DNA from: Marinagarivorans algicola
GTDB lineage: Bacteria; Pseudomonadota; Gammaproteobacteria; Pseudomonadales; Cellvibrionaceae
Assembly (NCBI RefSeq): GCF_001292705.1
Contig: NZ_LGAK01000021.1
Coordinates: 27,275-91,274, forward strand
DNA: 64,000 nt
Reading direction: 5' to 3'
Part shown: piece by piece, positions 62,626-64,000 of the stretch
Layout: each line of letters opens with the position of its first letter
Numbering within the stretch: position 1 is the stretch's first letter
The notes under the pieces: generated by a model
The model's input: the letters and a program-made list of their open reading frames with translations, nothing else
The model's database searches: none
What the model was told of the DNA's origin: nothing
Translations under genes and position numbers: made by a program

Positions 62626-64000
62626 ATGCGAATCGATCGTTTAACCAACCAATTACAAGTCGCGTTATCAGATGCACAATCTGTTGCTATGGGACGCGAT
62701 CACGCCAATATGGACAGCTATCACTTATTGCAAGCCTTGCTAGATCAGCAAGGCGGTGCGGTAAGACCTTTGTTGGCACAGGCAGGCTTTGATGTGCCGG
62801 GTCTTCGAAATGCGCTCACCAAAAAACTCGAAGACTTACCCAAAATTCAAAATCCAACCGGTGATGTGCAAATGTCACCCGAGCTGGGTCGTTTACTCAA
62901 TTTAGCCGACAAAGTCGCCCAGCAAGCCGGCGATAAGTTTATTTCCAGTGAGTCGGTATTACTCGCTGCCATGGGCGAAAACCATTTAAGTATTGGCCAG
63001 CTGTTGAAACAATTTGGCAGTATAGCCGCATTAAAAGCGGCCGTTGATAAAGTGCGCGGCGGTGAAAAAATAGAAGATGCCGATGCCGAAGGCAATCGTC
63101 AAGCACTTGAAAAATACACCGTTGACTTAACTGCACGCGCCGAAGCCGGCAAGCTCGACCCAGTTATTGGCCGCGATGATGAAATTCGCCGCACCATACA
63201 AGTTTTACAGCGCCGCACAAAAAATAACCCTGTACTCATTGGCGAGCCCGGTGTAGGCAAAACCGCCATTGTAGAGGGCCTTGCACAGCGTATAGTTAAC
63301 GGCGAGGTCCCCGAAGGCCTTAAAGGCAAGCGCTTATTATCGCTCGATATTGGCTCGTTATTAGCCGGGGCTAAATTTAGAGGCGACTTTGAAGAGCGCC
63401 TTAAAAATTTGCTTAAAGAGCTGGGTAAACAAGAGGGCCGCGTCATTTTATTTATTGATGAGCTACATACCATGGTGGGCGCAGGCAAAGGCGAGGGCGC
63501 TATGGATGCCGGTAATATGCTCAAGCCAGCGTTGGCGCGTGGCGAATTACATTGTGTTGGCGCGACCACACTAGATGAGTATCGCCAATACATCGAAAAA
63601 GACGCGGCTATGGAGCGCCGCTTTCAAAAAGTATTAGTGGATGAACCCAGCGAAGAAGACACTATTGCTATTTTGCGTGGCCTTAAAGAACGTTACGAGG
63701 TGCATCACGGTGTTGATATCTCTGATTCAGCGATTGTGGCCGCCGCTAAACTGTCGCAGCGATATATTACCGACAGGCAACTACCCGATAAAGCCATCGA
63801 CCTTATCGATGAAGCCGGTAGCCGCATTCGCATGGAAATAGACTCCAAACCCGAGCTAATGGACAAGCTCGAACGCAGACTCATCCAATTAAAAATCGAA
63901 CGCGAAGCGGTCAAAAAAGATGACGACGAAGCGGCTAAAAAGCGCTTGGTTAAAATTGATGAAGATATTGAAACGGCCGAGCGTGAATACGCCGATCTGG
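62626..64000 (+). CDS. clpB: Chaperone disaggregase ClpB, 5' part
   Basis: Reading from the ATG at 62626 gives 458 codons without a stop up to the window edge, about half of a ClpB. The N-terminal domain ([19 protein letters not shown], with [20 protein letters not shown]) is followed by the first AAA+ module: Walker [10 protein letters not shown] (about 206-214), Walker [15 protein letters not shown], and [15 protein letters not shown]. The start of the coiled middle domain ([15 protein letters not shown]) is the last part seen. It works with DnaK to dissolve protein aggregates. Confidence 0.97.
   Translation, partial: MRIDRLTNQLQVALSDAQSVAMGRDHANMDSYHLLQALLDQQGGAVRPLLAQAGFDVPGLRNALTKKLEDLPKIQNPTGDVQMSPELGRLLNLADKVAQQAGDKFISSESVLLAAMGENHLSIGQLLKQFGSIAALKAAVDKVRGGEKIEDADAEGNRQALEKYTVDLTARAEAGKLDPVIGRDDEIRRTIQVLQRRTKNNPVLIGEPGVGKTAIVEGLAQRIVNGEVPEGLKGKRLLSLDIGSLLAGAKFRGDFEERLKNLLKELGKQEGRVILFIDELHTMVGAGKGEGAMDAGNMLKPALARGELHCVGATTLDEYRQYIEKDAAMERRFQKVLVDEPSEEDTIAILRGLKERYEVHHGVDISDSAIVAAAKLSQRYITDRQLPDKAIDLIDEAGSRIRMEIDSKPELMDKLERRLIQLKIEREAVKKDDDEAAKKRLVKIDEDIETAEREYADL

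Noticed and set aside
1..64000. Defence system, prophage, integron or CRISPR
   Set aside because: No cas-like, restriction, integrase or phage genes, and no regularly spaced direct repeats; the three cheA repeats are protein-level only.

Overview
The window is a chromosomal segment of a gammaproteobacterium. CheY is almost residue-for-residue of the Pseudomonas type. The block flhA-flhF-fleN-fliA-cheYZAB-motCD-parC-parP-cheW-DUF2802 is in Pseudomonas order, and the lptD-surA-pdxA-ksgA-apaG-apaH and amgK-murU pairings are typical of the Pseudomonadales/Cellvibrionales side of the class. An MSHA-type pilus gene set and the modest G+C suggest a marine or aquatic relative rather than a true Pseudomonas; this placement is inference. 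I saw no IS element, prophage, CRISPR array, rRNA or tRNA.

Layout. 1-1.4 kb: 5' part of an EF-P-like gene (minus), bolA and trmL. 1.6-9.1 kb: an MSHA pilus/secretion core (mshI, a PilN-like gene, mshJ, K, L, E, G) without mshM, mshN or any pilin. 9.2-25.2 kb: flagellar export and placement, sigma-28, chemotaxis, stator and chemotaxis-array positioning genes, with two good sigma-54 sites (before flhA and before cheW). 25.6-32.4 kb (minus): a DUF1631 protein, a membrane Ser/Thr kinase and malic enzyme. 32.8-37.3 kb: ubiH, tcdA and a PAS-GGDEF-EAL protein. 37.4-40.7 kb (minus): an orphan Fe-type ABC ATPase and argD-argF. 40.7-41.6 kb: a 677-base gap with terminators, a repeat and a strong hairpin, then a small charged protein. 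41.8-48.8 kb (minus): apaH, apaG, ksgA, pdxA, surA, lptD. 49-64 kb: amgK-murU, DUF4126, a coiled-coil protein of unknown function, a PLP deaminase-like enzyme, nadK, a phosphoesterase, a rhomboid protease, yeaC, pepN, an acetyltransferase, DUF2835, a lipoprotein and the 5' part of clpB.

How it fits together. The first 25 kb is a surface-motility module: an adhesive pilus whose ATPase carries a c-di-GMP-binding MshEN domain sits next to a polar flagellum placed by FlhF/FleN and a chemotaxis array placed by ParC/ParP. A c-di-GMP synthesis/degradation protein is coded 10 kb further on. The lptD block covers outer-membrane biogenesis and housekeeping, and amgK-murU is the peptidoglycan sugar recycling bypass.

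Most notable non-coding observation: a family of about 140-160 bp intergenic repeats (four copies plus one fragment) with imperfect inverted ends and internal hairpins, one of which appears to co-vary between copies. Also notable are a minus-strand terminator without a visible gene upstream of argD (small-RNA or attenuator candidate), a sigma-32 promoter with a leader hairpin before clpB, and three CheZ-tail-like repeats in the CheA linker.
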